From: DAISJI01 sp964559835
Lineage (GTDB): Bacteria; Acidobacteriota; Terriglobia; Terriglobales; Acidobacteriaceae
Length of the DNA: 64,000 nucleotides
NCBI GenBank assembly: GCA_964559835.1
Contig: CAZLJE010000005.1
Span: 124,001-188,000 of the forward strand
Direction: 5' to 3'
Shown: positions 1-8,654 of the stretch, piece by piece
How the letters are laid out: every line of letters starts with the position of its first letter
Numbering within the stretch: the stretch's first letter is position 1
The notes under the pieces: model-generated
Database searches by the model: none
What the model saw: the letters and a program-made list of their open reading frames with translations, nothing else
What the model was told of the DNA's origin: nothing
Position numbers and translations under genes: made by a program

Positions 1-2
1 AA

Positions 3-611
3 GTCGCGAACAAACAGCCGCTCGGCGCGCAGTTCCTGATCAACGGCGAGCCGACGGAGAATCGTTTGGCGTTGGCGTCGAAAGGGACGCTGCGCGTCGA
101 GGTCATCGCGCACGGCAAGATGGCGCACTCGGCTTACCCGGAGCTGGGAGAGTCGGCGATCGACAAACTGGTCACAGCGCTGGTGCGTCTGCGGGACATT
201 CCTATGCCGTCCGTGGAAGGGATCGGGCCCGCGACAGTGAACATCGGGATCATCGAAGGCGGACGCGCGCCAAACGTGATACCCGATTATGCCAGGGCGC
301 ACTTGCTCTACCGGCTGGTCGGACCGGCAGAGGAGCTGAAGAAACACATCGCGGAAGCCGTGAAGCCGTGCGAAGCGGAGTTCGTGCTGGAGATCCCCTT
401 CCAACGCCTGCGCGCGCTCGATGGATTTCCGACGATGGTCGCCGCGTTCACGACCGACATCCCCGCGCTCGGCAATTGGGGCGAGCCGCTGCTGCTCGGG
501 CCGGGATCGATCCACGTCGCGCACACGGAGCGGGAACACGTGGAGAAGAAGCAGCTGGTGGAAGCCGTGGAGCTGTACGTCAGGATCGCCCGGCAGCTGT
601 TAAATCAATAG
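3..611 (+). CDS. M20 family metallopeptidase, C-terminal part (5' end outside window)
   Basis: The frame is open from the window edge to TAA at 609-611, so only the last ~203 residues are seen. The visible part starts in the bacterial-exopeptidase dimerisation (lid) domain (VEVIAHGKMAHSAYPELG, typical of ArgE/DapE/CPG2 proteins). It ends with the C-terminal zinc-ligand region: a GPGSIHVAHTEREHV stretch whose histidine fits the last M20 metal ligand. The family hydrolyses amide bonds of N-acyl amino acids or small peptides using two zinc ions. The first metal ligands (HxD) lie outside the window, so activity and substrate cannot be judged. ArgE, DapE and generic M20 peptidase are all possible. 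Confidence 0.85.
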   Translation, partial: VANKQPLGAQFLINGEPTENRLALASKGTLRVEVIAHGKMAHSAYPELGESAIDKLVTALVRLRDIPMPSVEGIGPATVNIGIIEGGRAPNVIPDYARAHLLYRLVGPAEELKKHIAEAVKPCEAEFVLEIPFQRLRALDGFPTMVAAFTTDIPALGNWGEPLLLGPGSIHVAHTEREHVEKKQLVEAVELYVRIARQLLNQ

Positions 612-623
612 GGTTCACATGTA

Positions 624-677
624 AGACACGAAGTGCACACGAAGGGCCGTCGTGAGACCTTCGTGACCATCGTGTGA
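624..677. repeat. Inverted ~10-nt-period repeat (CACGAAG units)
   Basis: The left side carries two CACGAAG units about 10 nt apart. The right side carries their complements (CTTCGTG, then TCGTGTG) after a short GC-rich spacer. It lies in the 117-bp gap before the DUF255 gene and resembles the other inverted short-period repeats of this window. Confidence 0.55.
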
Positions 678-728
678 GCGCATTACTCTTCGCATCTTTT
701 GCCGCGCGACGTACCTCTAAAGCAGGTT

Positions 729-2831
729 ATGACCACCGAGACCCTGAATTCCCTTGCCCAAGCCGCGTCGCCGTATTTGCGCTCCGCCATGCACCAGCCG
801 ATCCGGTGGTATGAGTGGGGCGAGGAGGCGTTTGCCGTCGCGCAGCGCGAGAACAAGCCGGTGCTGCTCGACGTCGGGGCAGTGTGGTGTCACTGGTGTC
901 ACGTGATGGACCGCGAGTCGTACGAGAGTGCGGAGGTCGCGCAGATCATCAACGAGCGATTCATCGCCATCAAGGTGGACCGCGACGAGCGTCCCGACGT
1001 GGATGCGCGATACCAGGCGGCGGTGCAGGCTATGACGGGACAGGGCGGGTGGCCATTGACGGCGTTCCTCACGTCCGAAGGCAAGCCATTTTTTGGTGGA
1101 ACGTATTTTCCGCCGCAGGACCACTACGGGCGTCCGGGCTTCAGGCGCGTGCTGCTGGCGATCGCTGACGCGTACGCGAACAAGCGGAGCGACGTCACCG
1201 AGCAGGGTGACACCGTGATGCGGGCAATCAGCCAGGCGGAGGTGTTCGCCGGCCAGGGCGCGCAGGTGCCTCCGAATATCGTGCGTTCGATCACGGAGTC
1301 GGCGGTGCGGCAGTTCGATCCAGACAACGGCGGATTCGGCACGGCGCCGAAGTTTCCGCATCCGTCCGCGCTGGATTTGTTGATGCATGAGTACGCGAAG
1401 TCGCAGGATCCGCGACTGCGCGAGGTAATCGAGACCACGTTGGCGAAGATGGCGCAGGGCGGCGTTTACGACCAGTTGGCGGGCGGGTTCCATCGGTATT
1501 CGGTCGACGAGCGCTGGGTGGTGCCGCACTTCGAGAAGATGTCGTACGACAACTCGGAGCTGCTGAAGAACTACGTGCACGGGTTCCAGGTGACGGGTGA
1601 GTCTTACTTCGCGCTGGTGGCGCGCGACATCGTGCGCTGGATGAACGAGTGGCTGAGCGACCAGGAGCGCGGCGGATTTTATGCATCGCAGGACGCCGAT
1701 ATCTCGCTCGATGACGATGGCGACCACTTCACGTGGAGCATGGACGAAGCCAAAGCCGTGCTTGGCGAAGATGAGTTCAAGGTCGCACAGCTTTACTACG
1801 ACATCTACGAGGTCGGCGAAATGCGCCACGACCCGACGCGCAACGTCCTGCACGTGCGCGCGACCATCGATCAGATCGGAGTCCGGCTTGGGATGCAGCA
1901 CGACCGGGTGGCGGCGGTACTGGAATCGGCGAAGCGAAAGATGATGGAGGCGCGGCGAAAGCGGCCGATCCCGTTCGTCGATAAAACGGTGTACGTGGGT
2001 TGGAATGCGTTGTGCGTGTCGGCGTACCTGGAGGCGGCGAAGGTGCTCGGGATGCCGGAGGCGCGCGAGTTCGCGCTGAAGACGCTCGCTCGGGTGATGA
2101 ACGAAGGCTGGCGTGACGGCGCGCTCGCACACGTGATCGCCTACTCGGATGCCAAGGCGGGCGCGCGGATCGTCGGCGGCGTGCTGGACGATTATGCGTT
2201 CGCCACCATCGCGCTGCTGGACGCTTACGAATCGACGGCCGACTTCCGATATTTCGAACAGGCACGTGCGGTCGCCGATGCGATGATCCGGCGGTTCTAT
2301 GACAACGAGGCGGGTGGATTTTTCGACGCACCGGAGTCACCGATCGCGGCGTTATCCGCGCGGCGGAAGCCATTCCAGGATTCGCCGACGCCGGCTGGAA
2401 ACAGCGCGGCGGCGATCGCGCTGCTGCGGCTGTATGGGTATACGAACGACGATTCGTATCGCGACAAGGCCGAGAAGACATTGCGCGTGTTCGCGGGTGT
2501 GGCAGAACAGTTTGGGATGTTCGCGGCGACGTACGGATTAGCGGCGACCCACCTGCTCGAGGGACACACGCAGGTGGTGGTAGTCGGGAACGATGCCACG
2601 GCGGATGAACTGTATCGTGCGGCAGTCGCGCCGTACTCGGCGACAAAGGCGGTGTTGTGGTTCCGGGACGGATTGAAATCGTTGCCGCCAGCGCTGGCGG
2701 AGACGGTGCCGAATCTGCCGGGAGTCTCGAGCGGCAAGAGCGTGGCGGTGGTGTGTTCGGGGTTCACGTGCCAGCCGCCGGTGACAGATCCAGAGGAGTT
2801 GCGGCGGGAATTGGGCGCGAGTAATAAGTAA
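729..2831 (+). CDS. DUF255 thioredoxin-fold / six-hairpin glycosidase-like protein (YyaL / SPATA20 family)
   Basis: About 700 residues, the usual length of the YyaL/SPATA20 family. The N-terminus is a thioredoxin-like DUF255 domain with the invariant VWCHWCHVM motif (CxxC at residues 54-57), followed by GGWPLTAFLTS and FFGGTYFPP. Residues from ~200 on form the alpha/alpha-barrel part (PKFPHPS, GGFHRYSVDERWVVPHFEKM, GGFFDAPE). No signal peptide is seen, so it is probably cytoplasmic. The biochemical role is unknown; a redox or glycan-related role is only suggested by the folds. ATG 729 is preferred over an in-frame TTG at 699 because AGCAGG lies just upstream. The stop codon falls inside the left arm of an inverted heptamer repeat. 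Confidence 0.9.
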   Translation: MTTETLNSLAQAASPYLRSAMHQPIRWYEWGEEAFAVAQRENKPVLLDVGAVWCHWCHVMDRESYESAEVAQIINERFIAIKVDRDERPDVDARYQAAVQAMTGQGGWPLTAFLTSEGKPFFGGTYFPPQDHYGRPGFRRVLLAIADAYANKRSDVTEQGDTVMRAISQAEVFAGQGAQVPPNIVRSITESAVRQFDPDNGGFGTAPKFPHPSALDLLMHEYAKSQDPRLREVIETTLAKMAQGGVYDQLAGGFHRYSVDERWVVPHFEKMSYDNSELLKNYVHGFQVTGESYFALVARDIVRWMNEWLSDQERGGFYASQDADISLDDDGDHFTWSMDEAKAVLGEDEFKVAQLYYDIYEVGEMRHDPTRNVLHVRATIDQIGVRLGMQHDRVAAVLESAKRKMMEARRKRPIPFVDKTVYVGWNALCVSAYLEAAKVLGMPEAREFALKTLARVMNEGWRDGALAHVIAYSDAKAGARIVGGVLDDYAFATIALLDAYESTADFRYFEQARAVADAMIRRFYDNEAGGFFDAPESPIAALSARRKPFQDSPTPAGNSAAAIALLRLYGYTNDDSYRDKAEKTLRVFAGVAEQFGMFAATYGLAATHLLEGHTQVVVVGNDATADELYRAAVAPYSATKAVLWFRDGLKSLPPALAETVPNLPGVSSGKSVAVVCSGFTCQPPVTDPEELRRELGASNK

Positions 2832-2876
2832 TAAGTATCGAGTACGTCAGCGCGGCGCTTCTTATTACTTATTACT
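2820..2876. repeat. Inverted heptamer repeat (TAATAAG) spanning both stop codons of convergent genes
   Basis: Arms 2820-2835 and 2861-2876 are perfect 16-nt complements, each built from 7-nt units (TAATAAG / CTTATTA), with a 25-nt loop. The left arm contains the TAA of the DUF255 gene (2829-2831). The right arm contains the TAA of glcF (2872-2874). The hairpin could form in either transcript and may act as a terminator or 3'-end stabiliser. Confidence 0.85.
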
Positions 2877-4185
2877 TCTGACTGGTCACTCGGTACGCCT
2901 CATCGAGCAGTTCGATCACGTGGGCGACGCGCATGTTCAGGCCGCGCTGCTTCACGCCGGCGCGCAGTTGCAACATGCAGCCGACGTTCGCGGTGGCAAT
3001 GACGCCGGCGGTGGTCTGCTGAACGTCATCCATCTTGTCTTTCAGGATCTTCATCGAGAGTTCGTTCTGCACGACGTTGTAGGTGCCCGCACTGCCGCAG
3101 CAGAAATCGGGATGGGCGAGTTCGACGATCTGCGCGCCCGCGGCTTTCAGCAGATCGCGCGGAGCAGAGCGGACGCCCTGCCCGTGCGCGAGATGGCACG
3201 GGTCCTGATAGGTGACGCGCGCGGCGAGCTTGCGTTTCGGTTCGCGCAAGCCGACTTTAGCCAGGTATTCGTTGACGTCCTTTGATTTGCCCGCAAATTC
3301 GCGAGCGCGCTCACGATAGTTGGGATCGCCGCCGAGCAGGTCACCGTACTCCTTCAGCGTTGCGCCGCATCCAGCGGCATTGGTGACGATCGCGTCGCAG
3401 GACGGGTCGAGCATCGCGTCGATATTTTTCCGCGCCAGCGCCTTGGCTTCTTCGCGATAGCCGCCGTGTGCAGCGAGCGCTCCGCAGCACTGCTGCGCCT
3501 CGGGCACGAACACTTCAATGCCGTTCTCGTTGAGCACGCGCACAGTCGCGCGGTTCAATTCGGAAAACGATACGCTCGCGATACAGCCGGCGAGAAAGGC
3601 GACGCGGCCACGCTGCTGCCCTTTCGCGGGATAGGTCTTGCCGAGTTCGCGGAAGTAGAATTCGTCATCGATCGGCGGCGCGAGCGCTTCGAGCTTGTCG
3701 AGGCCGAGCGCCTTCAGCATTCCGCTGCCGCGAGCGAAGGCTTGCAATCCCGACTTCTGGTAGAACCGCAGCAGCCGCGCCTGTCGCGCAAGCGCGGGCA
3801 ATCGCGTGAGCACCTGGCGATAGAAGTAGTCGCGGATCCTCTTGCCCAGCCAGCCGCGCCGATAATGAGTTTCAATCTCAAACCGCGCGCGCTCGAGAAT
3901 GGCGCCGTAGTGAACGCCCGACGGGCACGCGGTCTCGCAAGCGCGGCAGCCGAGGCAGCGGTCGATGTGGGTGACGAACGAATCGCCTATGGCGAGGTTG
4001 CCGGCATCAACCTGGAGGATCTGGTAGATGCGTCCGCGCGGCGAATCGGCTTCGCGGCCGAGCACGCGATAGGTCGGGCACTGCTGCAGGCAAAGCCCGC
4101 AGTGGATACAGCGCGAGTACAGGTCCCAGGTCGGATGATCGGGCGTCGAGAAGTTCGATGGCTTCTGCTTGGTGACGGGATCCAC
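2872..4185 (-). CDS. glcF: Glycolate oxidase iron-sulfur subunit GlcF
   Basis: 437 residues, normal for GlcF. The N-terminus has two 4Fe-4S ferredoxin motifs, CIHCGLCLQQCP and CLGCRACETACP. The C-terminal half has two CCG (DUF3483-type) domains with QQCCGALAAHGG, DPCHLAHGQGVRS and DFCCGSAGTYN. It should pass electrons from the flavin subunits GlcD/GlcE to the quinone pool when glycolate (or D-lactate) is oxidised to glyoxylate (or pyruvate) at the inner membrane. It is the last gene of glcDEF, 11 bp after glcE. The start is a GTG (VDPVTKQ). A D-lactate dehydrogenase complex is the main alternative. Confidence 0.93.
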   Translation of the reverse strand: MDPVTKQKPSNFSTPDHPTWDLYSRCIHCGLCLQQCPTYRVLGREADSPRGRIYQILQVDAGNLAIGDSFVTHIDRCLGCRACETACPSGVHYGAILERARFEIETHYRRGWLGKRIRDYFYRQVLTRLPALARQARLLRFYQKSGLQAFARGSGMLKALGLDKLEALAPPIDDEFYFRELGKTYPAKGQQRGRVAFLAGCIASVSFSELNRATVRVLNENGIEVFVPEAQQCCGALAAHGGYREEAKALARKNIDAMLDPSCDAIVTNAAGCGATLKEYGDLLGGDPNYRERAREFAGKSKDVNEYLAKVGLREPKRKLAARVTYQDPCHLAHGQGVRSAPRDLLKAAGAQIVELAHPDFCCGSAGTYNVVQNELSMKILKDKMDDVQQTTAGVIATANVGCMLQLRAGVKQRGLNMRVAHVIELLDEAYRVTSQK

Positions 4186-4196
4186 GGTCGCGGTGC

Positions 4197-5534
4197 TCAG
4201 AAAAGGAACCTCCCCCGGTTGAGGATGTCGTGCTCGTCCATGGCGCGCTTGATCGCCCGCATGGCATCGAGGTCTGTCGGCGATGTGCCCCAGACGCTGA
4301 CATGGCGCTTCACTTCGGCGGGACAGAGCAGCACGATGGCCGACGCATCGCGCGAAAGCGATCCGCGAAACGCAGAGATGGCATTCGCATACTGGATCGC
4401 ACCGGGTGGATCGACGGCGATGGGGCAGAACGCAACGAGCAGCGCGCCAACGCCGACGCGCCCAGCGGTGGCGACGACGAAGTTGTTGTCGGTCGCGGTT
4501 TGTTCCGCGGCGGCGAGCGCGGCAGCGATCTCCGTCGGAGGCAAGTCAACCCGGACCAGCATCGCGTTCTGCGAACTCGAGAAAACGGTCTCCGGGAACG
4601 CCGTGATACCGCGCCACAGTTCGGATTCGCCTTCGTTCACCTCACGTGTCAACGCGCCGCCGATCTCCGCGCGATAACGCCCGAGCACCGCGTCGCTGCC
4701 TGCGGCGCGTAACAGGACGCGCCATCCCTGGTGGAGCGCGTCTGGGTCGCCGGTCAGGACGACCTGCGCGTGAGGAGAGACGATATCGAGAGCCAGCGGC
4801 GAGAGCGGCGAGTGCATGATCCGCTTGCGAAATTCCAGCGCATCGCCGAGTTTCTCGAACACGCAGACGTATGTGCGAGTGCGCCGCGGCGCGGGAAACA
4901 GCTTGAAGCTGGCGCCAACAATCACAGCCAGCGTTCCGTAGCTGCCGATGAGGAGCTTCATCAGGTCGTAGCCGGCGACGTTCTTGACCACGCGCCCGCC
5001 CGCCTTGGCAAGCTTTCCATCGGCGGTGACGAAACGGACGCCAATGAGCCAGTCGCGTGCGCCGCCGAAGGCGTGCTTCAGCGGACCGTGAAGATTCGTC
5101 GCGAGTAGTCCACCGACTGTTGTCTGTTCGGGCGATACGACTTCCGCGGGGAGGATCTGCTGGTGCGGAGCGATCATCGCGTTCAACTCCGCGATGGTCG
5201 TGCCTGCGCCGACCCCGATGGTCAGGTCGCCCGGATCGTAGTGCTCAACGGACTTCAGGCGCGTCGTGCGCAGCACAATATCCACGCGCTCCGGTGCGGC
5301 GCCGATGTGCTGGTGCGACATCCCTCCGGCCGGAACAACAACCAGCTTGCGCTCGAACGCATAACGCACCACCGCGGCGACCTCATCTGCATCGGCGGGC
5401 GTGACCGCAGCGCGCGTTTCGACGCCTTCGATCGCGAACTGCGCCAGCGAGGCCGGATCTTCCACGACATTGGCGGCGCCGACGATCGCTTCCAGGTCTC
5501 GGCCCATCGACGTTCCCGCGGCGGTGGTCGTCAT
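4197..5534 (-). CDS. glcE: Glycolate oxidase FAD-binding subunit GlcE
   Basis: 445 residues with a PCMH-type FAD-binding fold: VVVPAGGMSHQHIG, GDLTIGVGAGTTIAEL, PAEVVSPEQTTVGGLLATN and GGRVVKNVAGYDLMKLL, all GlcE hallmarks. The ATG at 5534 overlaps the TGA of glcD (ATGA), indicating translational coupling, and was preferred to longer in-frame extensions that run antisense-like into glcD. It acts with GlcD and GlcF in glycolate (or D-2-hydroxyacid) oxidation. Confidence 0.92.
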   Translation of the reverse strand: MTTTAAGTSMGRDLEAIVGAANVVEDPASLAQFAIEGVETRAAVTPADADEVAAVVRYAFERKLVVVPAGGMSHQHIGAAPERVDIVLRTTRLKSVEHYDPGDLTIGVGAGTTIAELNAMIAPHQQILPAEVVSPEQTTVGGLLATNLHGPLKHAFGGARDWLIGVRFVTADGKLAKAGGRVVKNVAGYDLMKLLIGSYGTLAVIVGASFKLFPAPRRTRTYVCVFEKLGDALEFRKRIMHSPLSPLALDIVSPHAQVVLTGDPDALHQGWRVLLRAAGSDAVLGRYRAEIGGALTREVNEGESELWRGITAFPETVFSSSQNAMLVRVDLPPTEIAAALAAAEQTATDNNFVVATAGRVGVGALLVAFCPIAVDPPGAIQYANAISAFRGSLSRDASAIVLLCPAEVKRHVSVWGTSPTDLDAMRAIKRAMDEHDILNRGRFLF

Positions 5535-6973
5535 CGCGCACCTACTTCCGCCCGTGGCGCGGGACGCATTAGCACGTTGGTCTCGCGGCAGCTTCGCGGC
5601 GTCGGGAAAAGTTTCTGCGGGTTGAGGATGGAGCGCGGGTTGAACGCGTCGTGCACGCGCTTCATCACGTCGAGGTCGTTGTCGCTGAACAGCAGCGGCA
5701 TGAGTTCGTTCTTCTCCATGCCGACGCCGTGCTCGCCGGTGATCGTGCCGCCGACGGAGATGCAATGCGCAATGATCTCGCGCCCGGCTTCATGCGTTTT
5801 GTGCACCTGCTCGGGGTCGCGGATGTCGAAGAGGATGCAGGGGTGGAGGTTTCCGTCGCCGGCATGAAAGATGTTGCCGATGCGCAGCCCGTATTTTTCG
5901 GAGATGCCGGTGATGAAACGCAGCACCGATGGAATCTGCGTGCGCGGGACGACTCCGTCCTGCGTGTAATAGGCGGGCGCGAGACGTCCGAGCGCGGCGA
6001 AGGCATTCTTGCGCCCCTTCCACAGCAACAGGCGCTCGGCTTCGGTGGCGGCGCGACGCACGTCGCGCGCTTTCTGCTGCATGCAGATCGCGCGCACCGC
6101 GTCAGCCTGCTCATCGACGGCTTCGCGCAGGCCTTCGAGTTCGATCAGCAACACCGCACCCGCATCGAGCGGATAACCGGCGTGGGTCGCTTCCTCGACG
6201 CATTGCAGCGTCAAACCGTCGAACATCTCAAGCGCGACAGGCGTAATGCCTGCGGCTGTGAGCGCGACGACGGTCTTGGCGCCATCGTCGACCGTTTCGA
6301 AGATCGCGAGCAGGGTGGCGACGGTTTCGGCGGTGCGCGTGAGCTTGACGGTGATCGCGGTGACGATGCCGACCGTTCCCTCGGTACCGACGAACAATCC
6401 CGTTAGATCGTAGCCGCAGCCGTCATTGGCCTTGCCGCCGAGTTGGACGACGCGGCCGTCGGGCAGCACGACTTCCATTCCGGTGACGTGATTGACGGTG
6501 ACGCCGTAGGCGAGCGTGTGCGGGCCGCCGGAATTTTCAGAGACGTTCCCGCCGATGGTAGAAGCGCGCTGGCTCGAGGGATCCGGCGCGAAATAGAGGC
6601 GCTGACCGGCGAGCTGGTTCGAAAGCTCGAGGTTCACGACGCCCGGTTGCACGACCGCGCGTTGGTTCTCGAGATCGACCTGCAGCACCTTGTTCATGCG
6701 CGAGAAGACGAGGACGATGCCGCCATCGCGAGAGATGGAGCCGCCGCTCAGCCCGGTACCGGCGCCGCGCGGGACGATAGAAACGCCATTGCGGTTGGCT
6801 AACTTCGCGATCTGCGAAACCTGTTCGGTCGTCTCCGGGAAGACAACTGCGCCTGGCGTGCCGGTGGAGAGCCCGCCGTCGTACTCGTACAGCATGAGAT
6901 CTTCGGGGCGGTCCAGGACGTTGTCCGCACCGACGATCCTCCGAAGTTCCTTCACTACCGCGGTCAGGGGCAT
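5531..6973 (-). CDS. glcD: Glycolate oxidase catalytic subunit GlcD (FAD-linked oxidase)
   Basis: 480 residues. The N-terminal FAD-binding domain has VPRGAGTGLSGGSISRDGG and the STIGGNVSENSGGPH loop. The C-terminal FAD-linked oxidase domain has GNIFHAGDGNLHPCI (metal/substrate histidines) and TITGEHGVGMEKN. The family oxidises glycolate or D-lactate at FAD. It is the first gene of glcDEF and is translationally coupled to glcE. I chose ATG 6973, where homology begins (MPLTAVVKEL); the longer open frame upstream has no family features. A TAAAAT box at 6997-7002 could be its -10 element. Confidence 0.94.
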   Translation of the reverse strand: MPLTAVVKELRRIVGADNVLDRPEDLMLYEYDGGLSTGTPGAVVFPETTEQVSQIAKLANRNGVSIVPRGAGTGLSGGSISRDGGIVLVFSRMNKVLQVDLENQRAVVQPGVVNLELSNQLAGQRLYFAPDPSSQRASTIGGNVSENSGGPHTLAYGVTVNHVTGMEVVLPDGRVVQLGGKANDGCGYDLTGLFVGTEGTVGIVTAITVKLTRTAETVATLLAIFETVDDGAKTVVALTAAGITPVALEMFDGLTLQCVEEATHAGYPLDAGAVLLIELEGLREAVDEQADAVRAICMQQKARDVRRAATEAERLLLWKGRKNAFAALGRLAPAYYTQDGVVPRTQIPSVLRFITGISEKYGLRIGNIFHAGDGNLHPCILFDIRDPEQVHKTHEAGREIIAHCISVGGTITGEHGVGMEKNELMPLLFSDNDLDVMKRVHDAFNPRSILNPQKLFPTPRSCRETNVLMRPAPRAEVGAR

Positions 6974-6996
6974 GGGTTCCACTTGAACGTACTGGA

Positions 6997-7002
6997 ATTT
7001 TA
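6997..7002 (-). promoter_or_regulatory. Candidate -10 box of glcDEF
   Basis: On the minus strand TAAAAT lies 23 nt before the glcD ATG, leaving a short leader with a weak AAGTGGA ribosome site. No good -35 hexamer is seen. Confidence 0.3.
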
Positions 7003-7036
7003 CCCCGATATGGTAATGCGCGCCGCAAAGTGGAGC

Positions 7037-7065
7037 GGCTTTCGGCTTTCGGCTTTCGGCTTCGG
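7037..7065. repeat. Direct heptamer repeat (GGCTTTC x3, then GGCTTCGG)
   Basis: Three perfect GGCTTTC units and a partial fourth lie in the spacer between divergent glcD and the DUF4442 gene. No complementary arm is found nearby, unlike most other heptamer loci in this window. Confidence 0.8.
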
Positions 7066-7136
7066 TATGACGGAAACTGCACGGGGAGAAATGCAGCAGC
7101 GAACAGCATTTTTGTGAAGGCTGGCGCTTCGGTAAC

Positions 7137-7619
7137 ATGGCTCGCATGACAGCTGCGTTCAAACGCCATCTGCGTACCTGGATCAATTTGTGGCCACCAA
7201 TGCTTGGAGCGGGAATCCGTGTGACACGTTGGGACAGCGATTGGCGCGCGGTGGACGTCGAGATGAAGCTGCGCTTCTGGAACGCAAACTTCGTCAGCAC
7301 GCACTATGGCGGCTCGCTGTATTCCATGGTCGATCCGTTCTACATGCTGATGCTGATCGAGAACCTCGATAGCGAGTACATAGTGTGGGACAAAGCCGCG
7401 ACCATCCGGTTCCGGCGGCCGCGGAAAGGAACCGTGTTTGCAAAATTTCGGCTGAAACAGGAACGGATCGATCAAATCAGGCAGATTCTGACGAGTGCCG
7501 AAAAGATGGAACCCATGTTCGTAATAGAGATCAAAGATGCGAGCGGGACGGTCGTCGCCGAAGTTGAAAAGGTCCTGTCGATCCGTAAGAAATCGGGACG
7601 ATCCGCGGTATCAGCCTAG
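7137..7619 (+). CDS. DUF4442 hotdog-fold protein (thioesterase-like)
   Basis: 160 residues matching the DUF4442 family, a PaaI/YiiD-like hotdog fold. Supporting features are NLWPPMLGAGIRV near the N-terminus, NFVSTHYGGSLYSMVDPFYML (the hotdog helix region) and a beta-rich C-terminus ending in EVEKVLSIRKK. The fold suggests acyl-CoA or acyl-ACP thioester chemistry, but no substrate is known. No signal peptide. The ATG at 7137 is followed by a second ATG at 7146, and either could be used. The 3' end meets the convergent M28 gene, with stop codons overlapping at 7616-7619. Confidence 0.8.
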   Translation: MARMTAAFKRHLRTWINLWPPMLGAGIRVTRWDSDWRAVDVEMKLRFWNANFVSTHYGGSLYSMVDPFYMLMLIENLDSEYIVWDKAATIRFRRPRKGTVFAKFRLKQERIDQIRQILTSAEKMEPMFVIEIKDASGTVVAEVEKVLSIRKKSGRSAVSA

Positions 7620-8584
7620 GGCGTCTGCGCGGGCGGATTACTCAGGATGCTGATGGTCTCCAGTATGACGCTCCCGATAATCTGGAACGATTTCGGGCTG
7701 AGCTTGTCCATGGTGTCCTGCGGTGTGTGCCAGTAGGAGTTGTTTGGGCCGTAATTGAAATCGATGATGTCAACGACAGGCACGCCGAAATTGGCGAACG
7801 GATTGTGATCGTCGGTCATGGCGTCGCTTTTCGAGTAGAAATGACTTTGTACGCCGAGCCGGGTGGCGGCGTTATAGACAACGTCCGACAACCACGGCGT
7901 TGAGTTCGTGTCGTGAAGCACGTCCAGGTCAGCGTCGCCGATCATATCCACCAGGATGAACGCTTTGATCTGCTTGGCGGTCCCGTCCTTGTTCCATTTC
8001 GCCGCCAGGTGTTGGCTGCCGAAGGTGCTGTTGGTGAGATCCATGTTGTTGGATTCCTGGATCGACTCCTCGCCATCCAGCCACACGACCCACACGCTGT
8101 GGCCCGGCAGCTTGCCGCCATTCATCTGCTTGCGCAGTTCTTTCGCCAATTCCAGCGGCAGACCGGTGCTGGAACCGGCGTCGTTCGCGCCGACGAAGCC
8201 CTTGATCGGCTTCGTATCGTAGTGGCCGGCCACCACGATGATGCCCGGCTTGCTTCCGGGATATTTCGCGATGAAGTTCGTCATGCGCTTGGCCCCGACG
8301 GGCGTCTTCTGCGTCCAGGTGTCCTCTTCGAGGTTGTCGCCCTTCAACTGCACGCGCAGAAATTCCTGCGTCTTCAAGTAGCCGGGGCTACCCACAACGC
8401 GCTGCCCGAACGCCACCACATCGTTCGTGTAGTTGAAGGCTGCCTGGCCTTCGAAAGGAAGCGTGGGCTGGCTTGCCGGCGCCTGCGTCGCCTGGGTCTG
8501 CGCGTTCTGCGCCGAGACGTTTTCGTTGCGGGAGCACGCGGCGAGCGCGAGGACGAGCACGAGGGCGGATAGCTTGCCAATCAC
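7616..8584 (-). CDS. M28 family zinc peptidase, glutaminyl-cyclase-like lipoprotein
   Basis: 322 residues. Residues 1-17 form a lipoprotein signal (LVLALAACS, lipobox cysteine 17), so it is probably membrane-anchored in the periplasm. The catalytic domain carries the M28 metal motifs: AGHYDTK, GANDAGSSTG, LDGEES, LVDMIGD, DDHNPF and YWHTPQDT. The LDGEE, DMIGD and DDHxPF combination resembles glutaminyl-peptide cyclotransferases more than aminopeptidases. It may therefore form N-terminal pyroglutamate on exported proteins, although peptidase activity cannot be excluded. Confidence 0.88.
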   Translation of the reverse strand: MIGKLSALVLVLALAACSRNENVSAQNAQTQATQAPASQPTLPFEGQAAFNYTNDVVAFGQRVVGSPGYLKTQEFLRVQLKGDNLEEDTWTQKTPVGAKRMTNFIAKYPGSKPGIIVVAGHYDTKPIKGFVGANDAGSSTGLPLELAKELRKQMNGGKLPGHSVWVVWLDGEESIQESNNMDLTNSTFGSQHLAAKWNKDGTAKQIKAFILVDMIGDADLDVLHDTNSTPWLSDVVYNAATRLGVQSHFYSKSDAMTDDHNPFANFGVPVVDIIDFNYGPNNSYWHTPQDTMDKLSPKSFQIIGSVILETISILSNPPAQTP

Positions 8585-8654
8585 GAAGGGATTCTAACCG
8601 AATCGGCGAAAATGCGTGGAACCGGCACCATAACAGCGGTGTCTAAGTGGCACG

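Noticed and set aside
717..2132. Long open frame opposite the DUF255 gene
   Set aside because: Shadow of a well-supported gene, with low-complexity Arg/His/Leu composition.
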